From an uncultured Paracoccaceae bacterium (GTDB lineage: Bacteria; Pseudomonadota; Alphaproteobacteria; Rhodobacterales; Rhodobacteraceae), in contig CALKXV010000021.1 of NCBI GenBank assembly GCA_938005545.1, forward strand, positions 19,588-83,587: DNA of 64,000 bases, in the 5' to 3' direction. A model generated the notes under the pieces. It saw only the letters and a program-made list of their open reading frames with translations. It did not search any database and had not been told where the DNA came from. This document shows, piece after piece, positions 25,419 through 34,419 of the stretch. A program made the translations under genes and the position numbers. Position 1 is the stretch's first letter, and every line of letters begins with the position of its first letter.

Positions 25419-26492
25419 ATGGGACTGTTAAGCGACGCCTATAATGCGCGGGTTGCATCAGGCGAACTGGAGGCGGACCCGGCGCAAATTGCGATTCTGC
25501 CCGAGTTTGACCGGATTGCCGATGCATTGAACGAAGCGCCTGTGCGCGGCGGGTTCGGTGGGTTTTTCGCAAAAGCGCCGGAACCCGTTAAGGGGCTTTA
25601 TTTCTGGGGGGGTGTCGGGCGCGGCAAGTCGATGATGATGGATCTTTTCCACGAAACCCTTGGCGGTGACACCTCGCGGCGGGTGCATTTCCACGCTTTT
25701 ATGCAAGACGTTCAAAGCCGATTGCACGACGCCCGCAAGACCGAAGTTGAAGACGCACTGGTTCCGGTGGCCGAAGCCCTAAGCGATGGTATCCGTTTGT
25801 TATGCCTTGATGAAATGCAGATCTCGGACATTGCGGATGCGATGATCGTCGGGCGATTATTTGATCAGATGCTGGGGGCTGGCGTTGCGATTGTGACCAC
25901 CTCGAACCGCGTGCCCGACGATCTTTACAAGCACGGGCTGAACCGGGATTTGTTCCTGCCGTTCATTGCGCTGATCAAAGATCAGTTGTCTGTCGTCGAA
26001 CTTGCGTCGCCGCGCGACTATCGCCAAGACCGGCTGGCAGGGGCGCAAGTGTATTTCCATCCCGCCGACGGGGCGGCCCGCGCGGCCATCACGTCGATCT
26101 GGGATGATTTGAGCCAAGGCAAAGGCGCGCCACTGGATTTGGTCGTCAAAACCCGAAAGGTCGAACTGCCAAATTTCGTGAACGGCGTGGCGCGCGCCCG
26201 GTTCTTTGATCTTTGCGGGCAGCCCTTGGGGCCAGCCGACTATCTGGCAATTTCCGAAGCCGTTCGGGTTCTTATTCTGGAAGACATCCCGCGCCTGGGT
26301 TCGGAAAACTTCAACATGGCCCGCCGGTTCGTGACTTTGATCGATGCGCTTTACGAAGCCCGCGTTCAGTTGATCGCAAGTGCGGCGGACGTGCCAGATT
26401 GTCTTTACATCGAAGGCGAGGGCAGCTTTGAATTCGAACGCACCGCCAGCCGGTTGCGCGAAATGCAATCCGCCGATTGGGCGAAATCCTAA
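25419..26492 (+). CDS. zapE: cell division protein ZapE (AFG1-like ATPase)
   Basis: This P-loop ATPase is related to yeast Afg1 and E. coli ZapE, which acts on FtsZ rings under stress. Walker A is GGVGRGKSMMMDLF (about 64-77), Walker B LLCLDEMQISD, and sensor 1 IVTTSNRVPDDLY. The family motifs FFDLCGQPLGPADYL and FNMARRFVTLIDALYE are near the C-terminus. At 357 residues it is normal. Its end overlaps the convergent MFS gene by 4 bp. Confidence 0.92.
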   Translation: MGLLSDAYNARVASGELEADPAQIAILPEFDRIADALNEAPVRGGFGGFFAKAPEPVKGLYFWGGVGRGKSMMMDLFHETLGGDTSRRVHFHAFMQDVQSRLHDARKTEVEDALVPVAEALSDGIRLLCLDEMQISDIADAMIVGRLFDQMLGAGVAIVTTSNRVPDDLYKHGLNRDLFLPFIALIKDQLSVVELASPRDYRQDRLAGAQVYFHPADGAARAAITSIWDDLSQGKGAPLDLVVKTRKVELPNFVNGVARARFFDLCGQPLGPADYLAISEAVRVLILEDIPRLGSENFNMARRFVTLIDALYEARVQLIASAADVPDCLYIEGEGSFEFERTASRLREMQSADWAKS

Positions 26493-27721
26493 AGCGCGGT
26501 GTCGTCGATGTAATGCACCATCACGAATGCAATTCCGGCTAGTAAACAGGTGGCCCCCGTCAATGGGATCAACGTGCCGTCGAAGGCCTGGCCGATTGGA
26601 ACCGCGATGATCATCGACACAATCGTGGGAATGGCCGCGATAATTGAAGCCGCCAGACCCGCCATGTGTCCCACCGGTTCCATTGCAATCGATGTCAGAT
26701 TCCCGATCCCGAAGCCTGCCAGATAAAAAACCGAGGTGAACCAGACTAAGCCTGCCGGAAAAAGCCACGCCGCCGGAAGTATTCCACCCGCCATCGACAG
26801 TGCGAAAATCAGCGTCAGCCCGCCTTGTCCGATCAGCGCCCATTTCACGATTGCCCGCATCCCAAGCCGCATCACGAGAGAGGCGTTGATCAGGTTCGCC
26901 AAAGCGGCAAGCGCTGCCATAAGTGCGAACCAAAGATGGAAATGCGCACCCTGATCAAAGATCTCGCCAAAGGCTTGCTGGCTGCTCATCAAGGCTGACA
27001 TCAGAATTGCAAAGACCAGCGATTGCGCGCCCATCGCCAAAACCACACGGCGGATCGACAAAATTTCGCGCAAACCCCCAATCAATTTGTCCGGTCGAAA
27101 AGCGCGTCTGTTTTCCGGGGCCAGTGTTTCGGGCAGCCGCAGAAAAAGCCAGCCCGTGGATATGATCGTAAAAATGGCGAAAGACACGAAAATCGACCGC
27201 CATCCGAATGTGGTCATAAGGGCCCAGCCGATACTTGGGGCAAAGACCGGTGCAAGGGCGAAAACAAAAATGATGAAGCTCATGATCTTGGCCATTTCGC
27301 GTCCGCGAAACAAATCCCTGACAATGGCCATTGCCGCGATCCGGGGGCCAGCGGAGCCCAAGCCCTGAAGAAAACGCGCGAACAACAGCACTTCGATGCT
27401 TTGTGCGAATGCCCCGATCAGGGCGAATAAAACGATCAGAACCGATCCGCCAAGCGCGACCCGTTGGCGTCCGATCGCATCACATAAGGGGCCCGTAACA
27501 AACGTGCCAAACCCGAGGCCCGCCATGAACGTCGCGATAACAAGTTGTGCGCGGTTCGGTGCATCCGGGCTGAGCTGTGCGCCAATGTCCGGGAATGCTG
27601 GCAGCATGGCATCGGTCGCAAAGGCCACCGTGGCCGATAGCATCGCCAAAACAGCGATCAGTTCGGAAGTGGAAACGTTTATATTTTTGTGCGCGCCGGG
27701 CGGATCAGACGGCGCGTTCAC
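26489..27721 (-). CDS. MFS efflux transporter, Bcr/CflA type
   Basis: This 410-residue protein has twelve predicted helices. DAMLPAFPDIGAQL near residue 38 and GPLCDAIGRQRVALGG between helices 2 and 3 are the DHA1 Bcr/CflA drug-exporter signature, together with FLQGLGSAGPRIAAMAIVRDLF in helix 4. The likely role is proton-driven export of a drug or metabolite. It starts with GTG at 27721, overlapping the DsbA stop (GTGA), so both are translated from one message. Confidence 0.85.
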   Translation of the reverse strand: MNAPSDPPGAHKNINVSTSELIAVLAMLSATVAFATDAMLPAFPDIGAQLSPDAPNRAQLVIATFMAGLGFGTFVTGPLCDAIGRQRVALGGSVLIVLFALIGAFAQSIEVLLFARFLQGLGSAGPRIAAMAIVRDLFRGREMAKIMSFIIFVFALAPVFAPSIGWALMTTFGWRSIFVSFAIFTIISTGWLFLRLPETLAPENRRAFRPDKLIGGLREILSIRRVVLAMGAQSLVFAILMSALMSSQQAFGEIFDQGAHFHLWFALMAALAALANLINASLVMRLGMRAIVKWALIGQGGLTLIFALSMAGGILPAAWLFPAGLVWFTSVFYLAGFGIGNLTSIAMEPVGHMAGLAASIIAAIPTIVSMIIAVPIGQAFDGTLIPLTGATCLLAGIAFVMVHYIDDTAL

Positions 27722-28362
27722 GCGCTATCTTTTTCGTTCGCGATCAATTCGTCCAAAACCTTCTGCCAAAGCTCGGTCGGTTGCGCACCCGGAATGACAT
27801 GTTGATTGGCGATCAGGAACGTCGGCACACCTGTAACGCCGCGTTCACGGGCGTGGGTGTCGCGACCGCGGATGTCTTCAAGATCGCCGTCGCTTTCGAA
27901 AAGCCGCGCGATCATGGCACGATCCAGCCCAATGCTTTCGGCAATATCCAACAGCACCGTTTGGTCACCAATGTCCTGAAGGTCTTCGAAATAAGCCTTG
28001 AACAACCGCGAAACCGCAGCCGTTTGCCGCCCTTCAAGCCCGGCCCAATGGATCAATCTGTGGGCATCGATGGTGTTCGGTGTTCGCGGGATGCCGCCCA
28101 AATCAAGGTTCAGACCAACGGCCTTTGCGGCGTCAGCGATCCGGCCATAAACCTTGTCGGCATTGGCGCGACCACCAAACTTTCCGTCAAGATACGCCTG
28201 ACGATCCATGCCGCCTGCGGGCATTTCAGGGTTCAACTGGAACGGATGCCATTCGATTTCAAACGGATGATCGGGCCGCGCTTCAAGCGCGCGGTCAAGG
28301 TTCACTTTGCCAATGTAACACCACGGGCAAATCGGATCGCTAAGAATGTCGAGCTTTATCAT
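27718..28362 (-). CDS. DsbA family oxidoreductase, FrnE-like
   Basis: This 214-residue thioredoxin-fold protein has an active site CPWC (C12, C15) right at the N-terminus and no signal peptide, so it acts in the cytoplasm. GVTGVPTFLIANQHVIPGAQP carries the cis-proline loop. Relatives are FrnE and 2-hydroxychromene-2-carboxylate isomerase. Most proteins with CPWC are disulfide or dithiol oxidoreductases. It overlaps the AMP-ligase stop upstream (ATGA) and the MFS start downstream. Confidence 0.86.
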   Translation of the reverse strand: MIKLDILSDPICPWCYIGKVNLDRALEARPDHPFEIEWHPFQLNPEMPAGGMDRQAYLDGKFGGRANADKVYGRIADAAKAVGLNLDLGGIPRTPNTIDAHRLIHWAGLEGRQTAAVSRLFKAYFEDLQDIGDQTVLLDIAESIGLDRAMIARLFESDGDLEDIRGRDTHARERGVTGVPTFLIANQHVIPGAQPTELWQKVLDELIANEKDSA

Positions 28363-29852
28363 GACGCCTCTTCGATTGCAGTCTTAAGCGCCTTTCGCAA
28401 GAGCTTTCCGTTGGCATTTTTGGGCAGGCTTTGTGCATGCACGAACAGGCGGGGTTGTTTGTGACGGGCCAAATGCTGGTTCGCATGCGCCTTCAACCGG
28501 TCGTCGTTTTGCGGCGTTCCGGTATAGTGAAGCGCGATCAATGTGGTGTCGCGGTTGACGTCATGATCAACGGCAATCGCTTCGTCCAACCCCGGCATCA
28601 GCTGCATGGCGGCTTCGACTTCCAGTGGCGAAACACGAAACCCGCCAGCGGTTAAAATATCATCCGCACGGCCATGGTATTCGATTGCACCATCGTTGCG
28701 CATCAATCCTATGTCGCCGGTGGGGCACCAACCGTTCTGGGTTTCAACCGGATGGCTCAGGTAGCCAAGCGTCAATCCGGGGTCGTTCGCATCCACCGCG
28801 ATCATACCGACCTCGTTGCGGTTTGTGGGCTGCGCGCCGTTCAAGATCGCGATCCGGCGACCGGGTTGCACATAGCCAACCGTGCCGTTTGGTGCGGGCC
28901 GGTTTGGTGAGGCTGAGATGAACGTCGAACATTCGGATTGGCCAAATGCTTCGTGCAATGTGGTGCCGGTCGTGACCTGCCAGTCTTGCCGCACCGTTTC
29001 GGGGAGCTTTTCACCGGCAACCAATCCATGGCGCAGGTGCGGAAGTTTCGGCATTTGAGTTTTCAAAAGTCGGCGGAACACACCCGGCGCGCCGGCCAGA
29101 ATGGTGGCTTTGTGGTGTTCAGCGAAAGCGGGCAGTTGATCCGGGCTTGAACCATCGGCCAGAATCAAAGCTGTAGCACCCTTTGTCCAAGGGTCAAGCA
29201 AGCCCGTGCCAAGCGTAAACGTCCAATTGAAAGCGCCCGCATGGAGAACGCGATCATCCGAAGTTAGCCCGTACCAACCATCAAACATCATTGCGCGCGC
29301 AATGATCGCGCGATGCGCGTGTTTCACACCCATGGGCGTGCTGGCCGTGCCGGACGTGAAAACGATGTAAGCCAGCGCATCGCTTTTCGTCGCAATAGGC
29401 GTTTTCAAGGGTGTCGTGGCCAAAAGATCGGGTGGTGCAACCCGGTCGTAACGTCCGCTTGGCAGTGCGATGCCGGGATGGGCGATGATAAGGTCGGGCC
29501 TTACCTGATCGGCGATCTTTGTGATTTCGACCACCCCAAGTGCAGCGGATGTCGGAACGGGTATCAATCTGGCCGCGATGGCCGCCAGATAGGTCACGAC
29601 AAAATCGGGTGAATTCCCAAGCCGCATCAACACGCAAGCGCCGGGTTTCAGGTCGCGCGCCATCAATCCCGCAGCCGTGGCCATGACGGCGTGACGCAAA
29701 CGCCCGTAACTCCAATGATCGGTGTCTTGCGCACCGATGACTTCAAGCGCGATTTTATCATCCCGCGCGTTATTCCGAAACAAAACCCAGTCTGTCAGGT
29801 TCATCTCTACCGGAACCTCAGGCCCCGGACGTTGATCATCTATTGCAAGCAT
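28359..29852 (-). CDS. AMP-dependent acyl/aryl-CoA ligase
   Basis: This ANL-superfamily enzyme activates a carboxylic acid with ATP and loads it on CoA. The phosphate loop YIVFTSGTASTPMGVKH is near residue 170. The adenine site is FGQSE, the hinge YHGRADDILTAGGFRVSPLEVE, and the catalytic lysine lies in NANGKLLRKA near the end. It resembles benzoate-CoA ligases more than acetyl-CoA synthetases. Two starts are possible: ATG 29852, with GGGAGG only 2 nt away, and ATG 29804 (MNLTDWVLF), which matches the usual N-terminus. The acid is unknown. Confidence 0.85.
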   Translation of the reverse strand: MLAIDDQRPGPEVPVEMNLTDWVLFRNNARDDKIALEVIGAQDTDHWSYGRLRHAVMATAAGLMARDLKPGACVLMRLGNSPDFVVTYLAAIAARLIPVPTSAALGVVEITKIADQVRPDLIIAHPGIALPSGRYDRVAPPDLLATTPLKTPIATKSDALAYIVFTSGTASTPMGVKHAHRAIIARAMMFDGWYGLTSDDRVLHAGAFNWTFTLGTGLLDPWTKGATALILADGSSPDQLPAFAEHHKATILAGAPGVFRRLLKTQMPKLPHLRHGLVAGEKLPETVRQDWQVTTGTTLHEAFGQSECSTFISASPNRPAPNGTVGYVQPGRRIAILNGAQPTNRNEVGMIAVDANDPGLTLGYLSHPVETQNGWCPTGDIGLMRNDGAIEYHGRADDILTAGGFRVSPLEVEAAMQLMPGLDEAIAVDHDVNRDTTLIALHYTGTPQNDDRLKAHANQHLARHKQPRLFVHAQSLPKNANGKLLRKALKTAIEEAS

Positions 29853-29914
29853 AGCCTCCCGAATATCAGTCCGGGGAAGCGCTGCAAACCTAAGTCACCA
29901 AGAAATCTGTGAGC

Positions 29915-30148
29915 TTAGGCTGCCTTCAGCCTGTCGATGTCCGTTTCGACCCGTATAGTTGTTTGAGCGAACTCGAACGTGTCGCGGGCTTCAGCGATGG
30001 TTAGGTCGTTCGTCGATGCCAAATAAGCGACCAACGCATCTGTATCGTACAAAAGGCGTTCAATTTCAGAACGTTCTGCACCGGGCATACGCAGCAAAAT
30101 TGAGGCATATGCATCGTCCGTATCCAAGGGAATGTTAATCTGGTCCAT
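29915..30148 (-). CDS. conserved small acidic protein, 77 aa
   Basis: The protein begins MDQINIPLDTDDAYASILLRMP and is rich in Asp/Glu; it is predicted mostly helical (SEIERLLYDTDALVAYLAS, LTIAEARDTFEFAQTTI). A strong GGAGG lies 6 nt before the ATG. I recognise no domain. It is probably a single-gene unit between the AMP-ligase and the entericidin-like gene. Confidence 0.68.
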   Translation of the reverse strand: MDQINIPLDTDDAYASILLRMPGAERSEIERLLYDTDALVAYLASTNDLTIAEARDTFEFAQTTIRVETDIDRLKAA

Positions 30149-30266
30149 TCAAGTCCTCCGTCATGTCTGAAGAACCTTGGCATCAGTGTCCTAATCAAAT
30201 CCTAACAAACGCGGTGACCCGCGAAGATTGTTTCATCGGTTCGGACGCGGGCAGGGCGCAGATCAA

Positions 30267-30383
30267 TTAGAACGCACGATTAACCGCTCGCGCACCGTCC
30301 GAGACATCTTCGCCGAAGCCTTCGATGGTATTGCAGGCTCCAAGTGTCAGTAGCAGGGCCACACCCAAAAGTATCTTTTTCAT
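30267..30383 (-). CDS. entericidin-like small lipoprotein, 38 aa
   Basis: The ORF reads MKKILLGVALLLTLGAC then NTIEGFGEDVSDGARAVNRAF. It has a lipoprotein signal (lipobox LGAC, C17) and the short GFGEDVSDGARA motif of the entericidin EcnA/EcnB family. Entericidins are small cell-envelope lipoproteins; in enterobacteria EcnB is a bacteriolytic toxin and EcnA its antidote. Only one copy is seen here. GAGGAA lies 7 nt before the ATG, and the start is 3 bp after the yejA-like stop, so it is likely translated from the same message. Confidence 0.82.
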   Translation of the reverse strand: MKKILLGVALLLTLGACNTIEGFGEDVSDGARAVNRAF

Positions 30384-30386
30384 GTC

Positions 30387-32189
30387 TTATTCCTCATACC
30401 ACCAGACATCGGGCTGAAAACCAATCCAGTCACCATACATAGGAAGTTCATCCGGGAACTTCAGTTCTTTTACATGGGCAATTCGCGACACCGGCGAATG
30501 CCACGACGGGATCACAAAGCGCCCCGAGGTCAGAACCCGGTCGAGTGCCTTGGTGGCGGCTATAAAGTCATCCCGACTTTCCGACGTCAAAATCCGTTCG
30601 ATCATGGCTTCTGCCGCCGGGCTTTTGATTCCCATCCAGTTTCGACTGCCTTCGGTGTCTGCCGCTTCGGTCCCCCAGTACAGGCTCTGTTCGTTGCCGG
30701 GCGACAGCGATAATCCACGGGCATACCACGTCATATCAAAGTCAAACGCGTTGGTGCGCTCTTTATACTCGGCGGAATCCACCGACGAAATTGCGACGTC
30801 AATCCCCATGCGCCCGAGGGCAGAGGCAAAGATATCGACGATCTGTTGAGTTTCGGAACTGCCATTTGGGATCAGCACTTCAAAGCCGAATGTCTCGCCT
30901 GCTTCGTTTTTCAGCGCGCCATCCTGAAGCGTCCATCCGGCTTCCGCCATCAAAGCCAAGGCCGCCCGAATGTTTTTGCGATTGCGTTCCGTGCCATCGC
31001 TGACCGGTAAGGCGTATCCTTCCAATGCTCCGGGCAGCAATTCGCCTTCAAAGGGCGCCAGAAACTCCGCCACGCGTCCGGCTGCGGGCCCAGTGTCCAT
31101 GCCAAGGATCGAATTGGCAAAGTACGACGTGATCCGGGGCTGTTCGTCGCCGTTGATTGTCTGGTTTATAAATTCGAAGTTGAACGCCGTGATCAAAGCT
31201 TCCCGGACGCGCCAGTCGTCAAACAAGGGGCGGCGTGTGTTCATCACAAGGCCGCGAATGCCCGTGGGACGTTGGTGCGGGATTACCGATTGCACCATTT
31301 TGCCTGTCACAATTGCCGGGAAATCGTATTGAGTGTCCCATTTTTGCACGGACGTTTCGCGGTTGGTGGTCAGAATGCCGCCCTTGAATGCTTCGAACAT
31401 GGCGGTGGCATCGGCAAAGAATTCCATGCGGATTTCATCGAGATTGGCCTGACCCCGTCGGAACGGCACCACATCATTGCCCCAATAGTCAGGATTGCGG
31501 GTCAGCACGACATGACGGCCTGCTTCGACGTCGGAAATGATATAAGGCGCCGATGAAATCGGCACCACATCAACGCCGCTTTCCTCAAAAGGTGTTTCGT
31601 CCCATTGCGCCTTTTTCAGGATTGGGCGCAGACCCATGATCAAGGGAAGTTCGTCGTCACGGGTGTTGAAGGTAAATCTGACGGATCGTTCACCGGTTTG
31701 TTCGGCGGTTTCGATCTTGGCCCATGAGCCGTGATAGCGGGGGTGCCCAATAGTGCCGAGCGTTTCATAAGACCAAAGCACGTCTTCTACGGTAACAGGT
31801 GTGCCATCGGAAAATTTCGCCTCGGGTCGCAGGGTGAATTCGACCCATGATCGGTCGTCCGGCACCTCGATTGATTCGGCCAAAAGACCGTAAAGCGTGA
31901 ACGGTTCGTCATAGCTTCGCCCCATAAGGCTTTCATGTGCAAGGAACCTTAGCTGCCAAGGCACCCGGCCTTTCAGGATGTGCGGGTTCAGGCTGTCAAA
32001 GCTGCCGACTTCGCCCTGAACGATCCTGCCTCCCTTTGGCGCATCCGCATTCACATAGGGAAGCGACACAAAATCAGGTGGCAGGGCAGGGTCGCCGTAC
32101 ATAGCTATGCCATGTTTCGGTTCTGCACTTGCGGTCCCAAAGGTTAACGCGAGCGTAGCGAAGCTTATCATTATGCGACTTATATTCAT
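30387..32189 (-). CDS. extracellular solute-binding protein family 5, YejA-like
   Basis: This 600-residue periplasmic receptor of a peptide-type ABC transporter has a Sec signal (MNISRIMISFATLALTFGTASA). YejA-type features are HGIAMYGDPALPPDFVSLPYVNADAPKGG and GSFDSLNPHILKG at the mature N-terminus, and FDMTWYARGLSLSPGNEQSLYWG later. YejA serves microcin C and oligopeptide import in E. coli. No yejB, yejE or yejF is next to it, so the membrane parts must be encoded elsewhere. I take ATG 32189, since the frame upstream begins with TTG and lacks a site. Confidence 0.88.
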   Translation of the reverse strand: MNISRIMISFATLALTFGTASAEPKHGIAMYGDPALPPDFVSLPYVNADAPKGGRIVQGEVGSFDSLNPHILKGRVPWQLRFLAHESLMGRSYDEPFTLYGLLAESIEVPDDRSWVEFTLRPEAKFSDGTPVTVEDVLWSYETLGTIGHPRYHGSWAKIETAEQTGERSVRFTFNTRDDELPLIMGLRPILKKAQWDETPFEESGVDVVPISSAPYIISDVEAGRHVVLTRNPDYWGNDVVPFRRGQANLDEIRMEFFADATAMFEAFKGGILTTNRETSVQKWDTQYDFPAIVTGKMVQSVIPHQRPTGIRGLVMNTRRPLFDDWRVREALITAFNFEFINQTINGDEQPRITSYFANSILGMDTGPAAGRVAEFLAPFEGELLPGALEGYALPVSDGTERNRKNIRAALALMAEAGWTLQDGALKNEAGETFGFEVLIPNGSSETQQIVDIFASALGRMGIDVAISSVDSAEYKERTNAFDFDMTWYARGLSLSPGNEQSLYWGTEAADTEGSRNWMGIKSPAAEAMIERILTSESRDDFIAATKALDRVLTSGRFVIPSWHSPVSRIAHVKELKFPDELPMYGDWIGFQPDVWWYEE

Positions 32190-32264
32190 TCCGGAGACAA
32201 TCCTTTTGCTCGCTTCTTTTTGTGTCAGACTACGCACCGTTTTGTGAGTTTTCAAACTTTTAGC

Positions 32265-32293
32265 TTGGACAGCGGCGAAAGGTTGCGTATAAA
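32265..32293 (+). promoter_or_regulatory. candidate promoter of the small RNA
   Basis: TTGGAC (32265-32270) and TATAAA (32288-32293) are separated by 17 bp. Only TTG matches the -35 well; the -10 matches 5 of 6. The start would fall near 32300. Confidence 0.5.
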
Positions 32294-32299
32294 CAAGTC

Positions 32300-32374
32300 A
32301 CTGCTCGATAGGTTTCTTGCCTGTATGAAACCTGCCTCAATAACTTAACGCCCGCCTTGTGCGGGCGTTTTTTT
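32300..32374 (+). ncRNA. candidate small RNA, about 75 nt
   Basis: This is a stand-alone rightward transcription unit with no open reading frame of note. A promoter-like sequence ends at 32293. A 7-bp hairpin (AGGTTTC 32310-32316 with GAAACCT 32327-32333) is followed by a single-strand stretch and a strong terminator: 9-bp stem 32347-32355 with 32361-32369, then a T-run (32368-32374). No rightward gene lies upstream for kilobases, so the terminator needs its own transcript. The alternative is that the hairpin ends the leftward MFS gene (stop at 32432); that orientation lacks a U-run. Confidence 0.5.
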
Positions 32375-32431
32375 CTGTGTGCTAACGATCTCCGAAATCC
32401 AAGCCTCTGCGTTCAAAGGCCTGCGAATCGC

Positions 32432-33700
32432 TTATCCGGCGGTGCGTCCTTGGGATTTGTTCTCTAACGCCAACCAGATAAGCGCACCACCTGCCAGCAG
32501 CAAGAACGGGATCATCGCATAGTTTACAGCGCTCCAACCTTCGACGGCGGACCCACCGGTACAGTTCATCAATCCACCTGAAGACAGTGAAGCAAGTGTC
32601 ACACAACCAAAGACAATCATGTCGTTCATGCCCTGAACGCGCCCGCGTTCTTCGGGGTTATGCGCGCTGGCCAGCATGGTTGTTGCGCCGATGAACCCGA
32701 AATTCCAGCCCAACCCAAGAAGAATCAACGCGCCGAAAAAGTTGGTTAACTCGGTTCCTGCCAAAGCCACGCCACCGGCTGCCGCCAGAATGACAAGTCC
32801 GGTGCCAACGATCCGTTCAACACCAAAGCGGTTGATCAGGTGACCGGTGAAAAACGACGGCGCAAACATCGCCAAAACATGCGCAGACACGATGTCAGCG
32901 GCGTGATCTTTGGTGAACCCGCAGCCCACAACCGCCAAGGGCGTCGATGTCATCACAAGGTTCATCAGGGCGTAAGACACCATGGCGCAAATGATCGCGA
33001 CGAGAATTCGGGGCGACTTCAATAGCTCCAACCTGCTGCGGCCTGCGTTGATGGCTGCTTTGATGGCGGGTTTCGGAATGTCGAGGAACAAGAACAACAA
33101 TGCGCCGCTAAGGTTGATCGCGATGATCGCGATATAGGTGCCAAGAAAGGTCACCACCATCCAGTCGGCTGAAAGCTTAACCAGTTGGGGGCCAAAAATC
33201 GCGCTCACCAATCCGGCTGCCATGACATAGCTGATCGCCTTTGGGCGAAAGGACTCTTCGACCGTATCTGTGGCCGCGAACCGCAAAAAGCCTTGGGATG
33301 AGAAATACACACCCGAAAGCAGCGACCCGATCAAAAAGATCGTAAAGCTTGATGCTGCAAGGCCCCAGGCCGCAATCGCGGCCCCGACGGCACCGCCCAG
33401 GGCTCCAAGCATAAACCCAAGTTGTCGCCCGTATTTCTGCATGAAGGTCGACAAGGGGGTGGCCGTCAGCATTGAACCCAAAACGATCAGTGAAATCGGC
33501 AGCGTTGCTAGGCAAACGTTAGGCGCCAAGGATTGGCCCGCCAAGCCCGCGACCGTAAACATCATCGGCATTTGCGCACCCAGAAAGGCCTGCGCGATCA
33601 CCAGAACGGTAATATTGCGGTGCTGGTTCTTGAAAGGTTCGGCAACGGACATAGACTTCGGGTATCCTGATGTTCTGATCTTCACAAGACGGGATCGCAT
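32432..33700 (-). CDS. MFS transporter
   Basis: This 422-residue protein has about twelve hydrophobic helices. Between helices 2 and 3 a divergent motif (STFMQKYGRQLGFMLGALGG) marks the major facilitator superfamily. ADIVSAHVLAMFAPSFFTGHLINRFG starts the second half. It resembles uncharacterised MFS proteins of roseobacters. ATG 33700 follows AAAGGGA; an internal ATG at 33652 is less well placed, and the frame upstream starts with TTG. The substrate is unknown. It is divergent from the DNA glycosylase gene. Confidence 0.82.
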   Translation of the reverse strand: MRSRLVKIRTSGYPKSMSVAEPFKNQHRNITVLVIAQAFLGAQMPMMFTVAGLAGQSLAPNVCLATLPISLIVLGSMLTATPLSTFMQKYGRQLGFMLGALGGAVGAAIAAWGLAASSFTIFLIGSLLSGVYFSSQGFLRFAATDTVEESFRPKAISYVMAAGLVSAIFGPQLVKLSADWMVVTFLGTYIAIIAINLSGALLFLFLDIPKPAIKAAINAGRSRLELLKSPRILVAIICAMVSYALMNLVMTSTPLAVVGCGFTKDHAADIVSAHVLAMFAPSFFTGHLINRFGVERIVGTGLVILAAAGGVALAGTELTNFFGALILLGLGWNFGFIGATTMLASAHNPEERGRVQGMNDMIVFGCVTLASLSSGGLMNCTGGSAVEGWSAVNYAMIPFLLLAGGALIWLALENKSQGRTAG

Positions 33701-33771
33701 GGGCTTTCCCTTTCTTACGGCACGGCGTACCGTCTGGCCGATCCTTTTCAAACTAGCAGGCGCTTCTTCCC

Positions 33772-34419
33772 GTGACCGATCCCAAAGACCACATCGGTCG
33801 CATCATAAAAACGGACGCCTGTGTGAAAGAAGGCGCCGTCTTTTTGTCCAGTCTCGACCCTCGGTTCAACGACGCGCTGAAGCTGACCGGTCCCCTGCCG
33901 CTTCGTCTGCGAAAAGACGGGTTCGCCGCTTTACTGGACGCGATTGTCAGCCAGCAAGTGTCTGTCGCGGCCGCCGATGCAATTTGGGGGCGGCTGAAAA
34001 CCGCAGGTCTGACGGGACCACGCAAAATCAAGGCCGCAAGCGACGAAGACCTTCGGGCCTGTGGTTTGTCACGGCAGAAAATCCGCTATGCCCGCGAGTT
34101 GGCGGCGTCTGGCATTCGGTTTTCGGACTTACGGGAACGTGCAACCGACGACGTGATCGACCAGCTTATTGTGGTTCCGGGCATTGGGCGCTGGACAGCC
34201 GAAATCTATGCCATGTTTTCACTTGGGCGCGCAGATGTGTTTGCGCCCGGCGATTTGGCCTTGCAGGAAGGCGCGCGGATTTTGTTCGATCTTGATGCTC
34301 GACCCACAGAAAAAGAACTGCGCGTGATGTCCGAAGACTGGGCCCCCTGGCGGAGCGTTGCAGCCCGGCTTTTGTGGGCCTACTACCATGTGGCAAAAGA
34401 CCGGGAAGGCATCAGATGA
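33772..34419 (+). CDS. DNA-3-methyladenine glycosylase II (AlkA-type, HhH-GPD)
   Basis: This 215-residue repair enzyme removes alkylated bases. The helix-hairpin-helix is VVPGIGRWTAEIYAM (about 134-148) and the catalytic aspartate is D161 in APGDLALQ. It is shorter than E. coli AlkA because the N-terminal domain is missing, as in the common small bacterial form. It starts with GTG. Its stop overlaps the esterase start (ATGA). Confidence 0.9.
   Translation: MTDPKDHIGRIIKTDACVKEGAVFLSSLDPRFNDALKLTGPLPLRLRKDGFAALLDAIVSQQVSVAAADAIWGRLKTAGLTGPRKIKAASDEDLRACGLSRQKIRYARELAASGIRFSDLRERATDDVIDQLIVVPGIGRWTAEIYAMFSLGRADVFAPGDLALQEGARILFDLDARPTEKELRVMSEDWAPWRSVAARLLWAYYHVAKDREGIR

Noticed and set aside
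25857..26933. 358-codon open frame antisense to zapE and the MFS gene
   Set aside because: It spans two real genes and no domain is seen in it.
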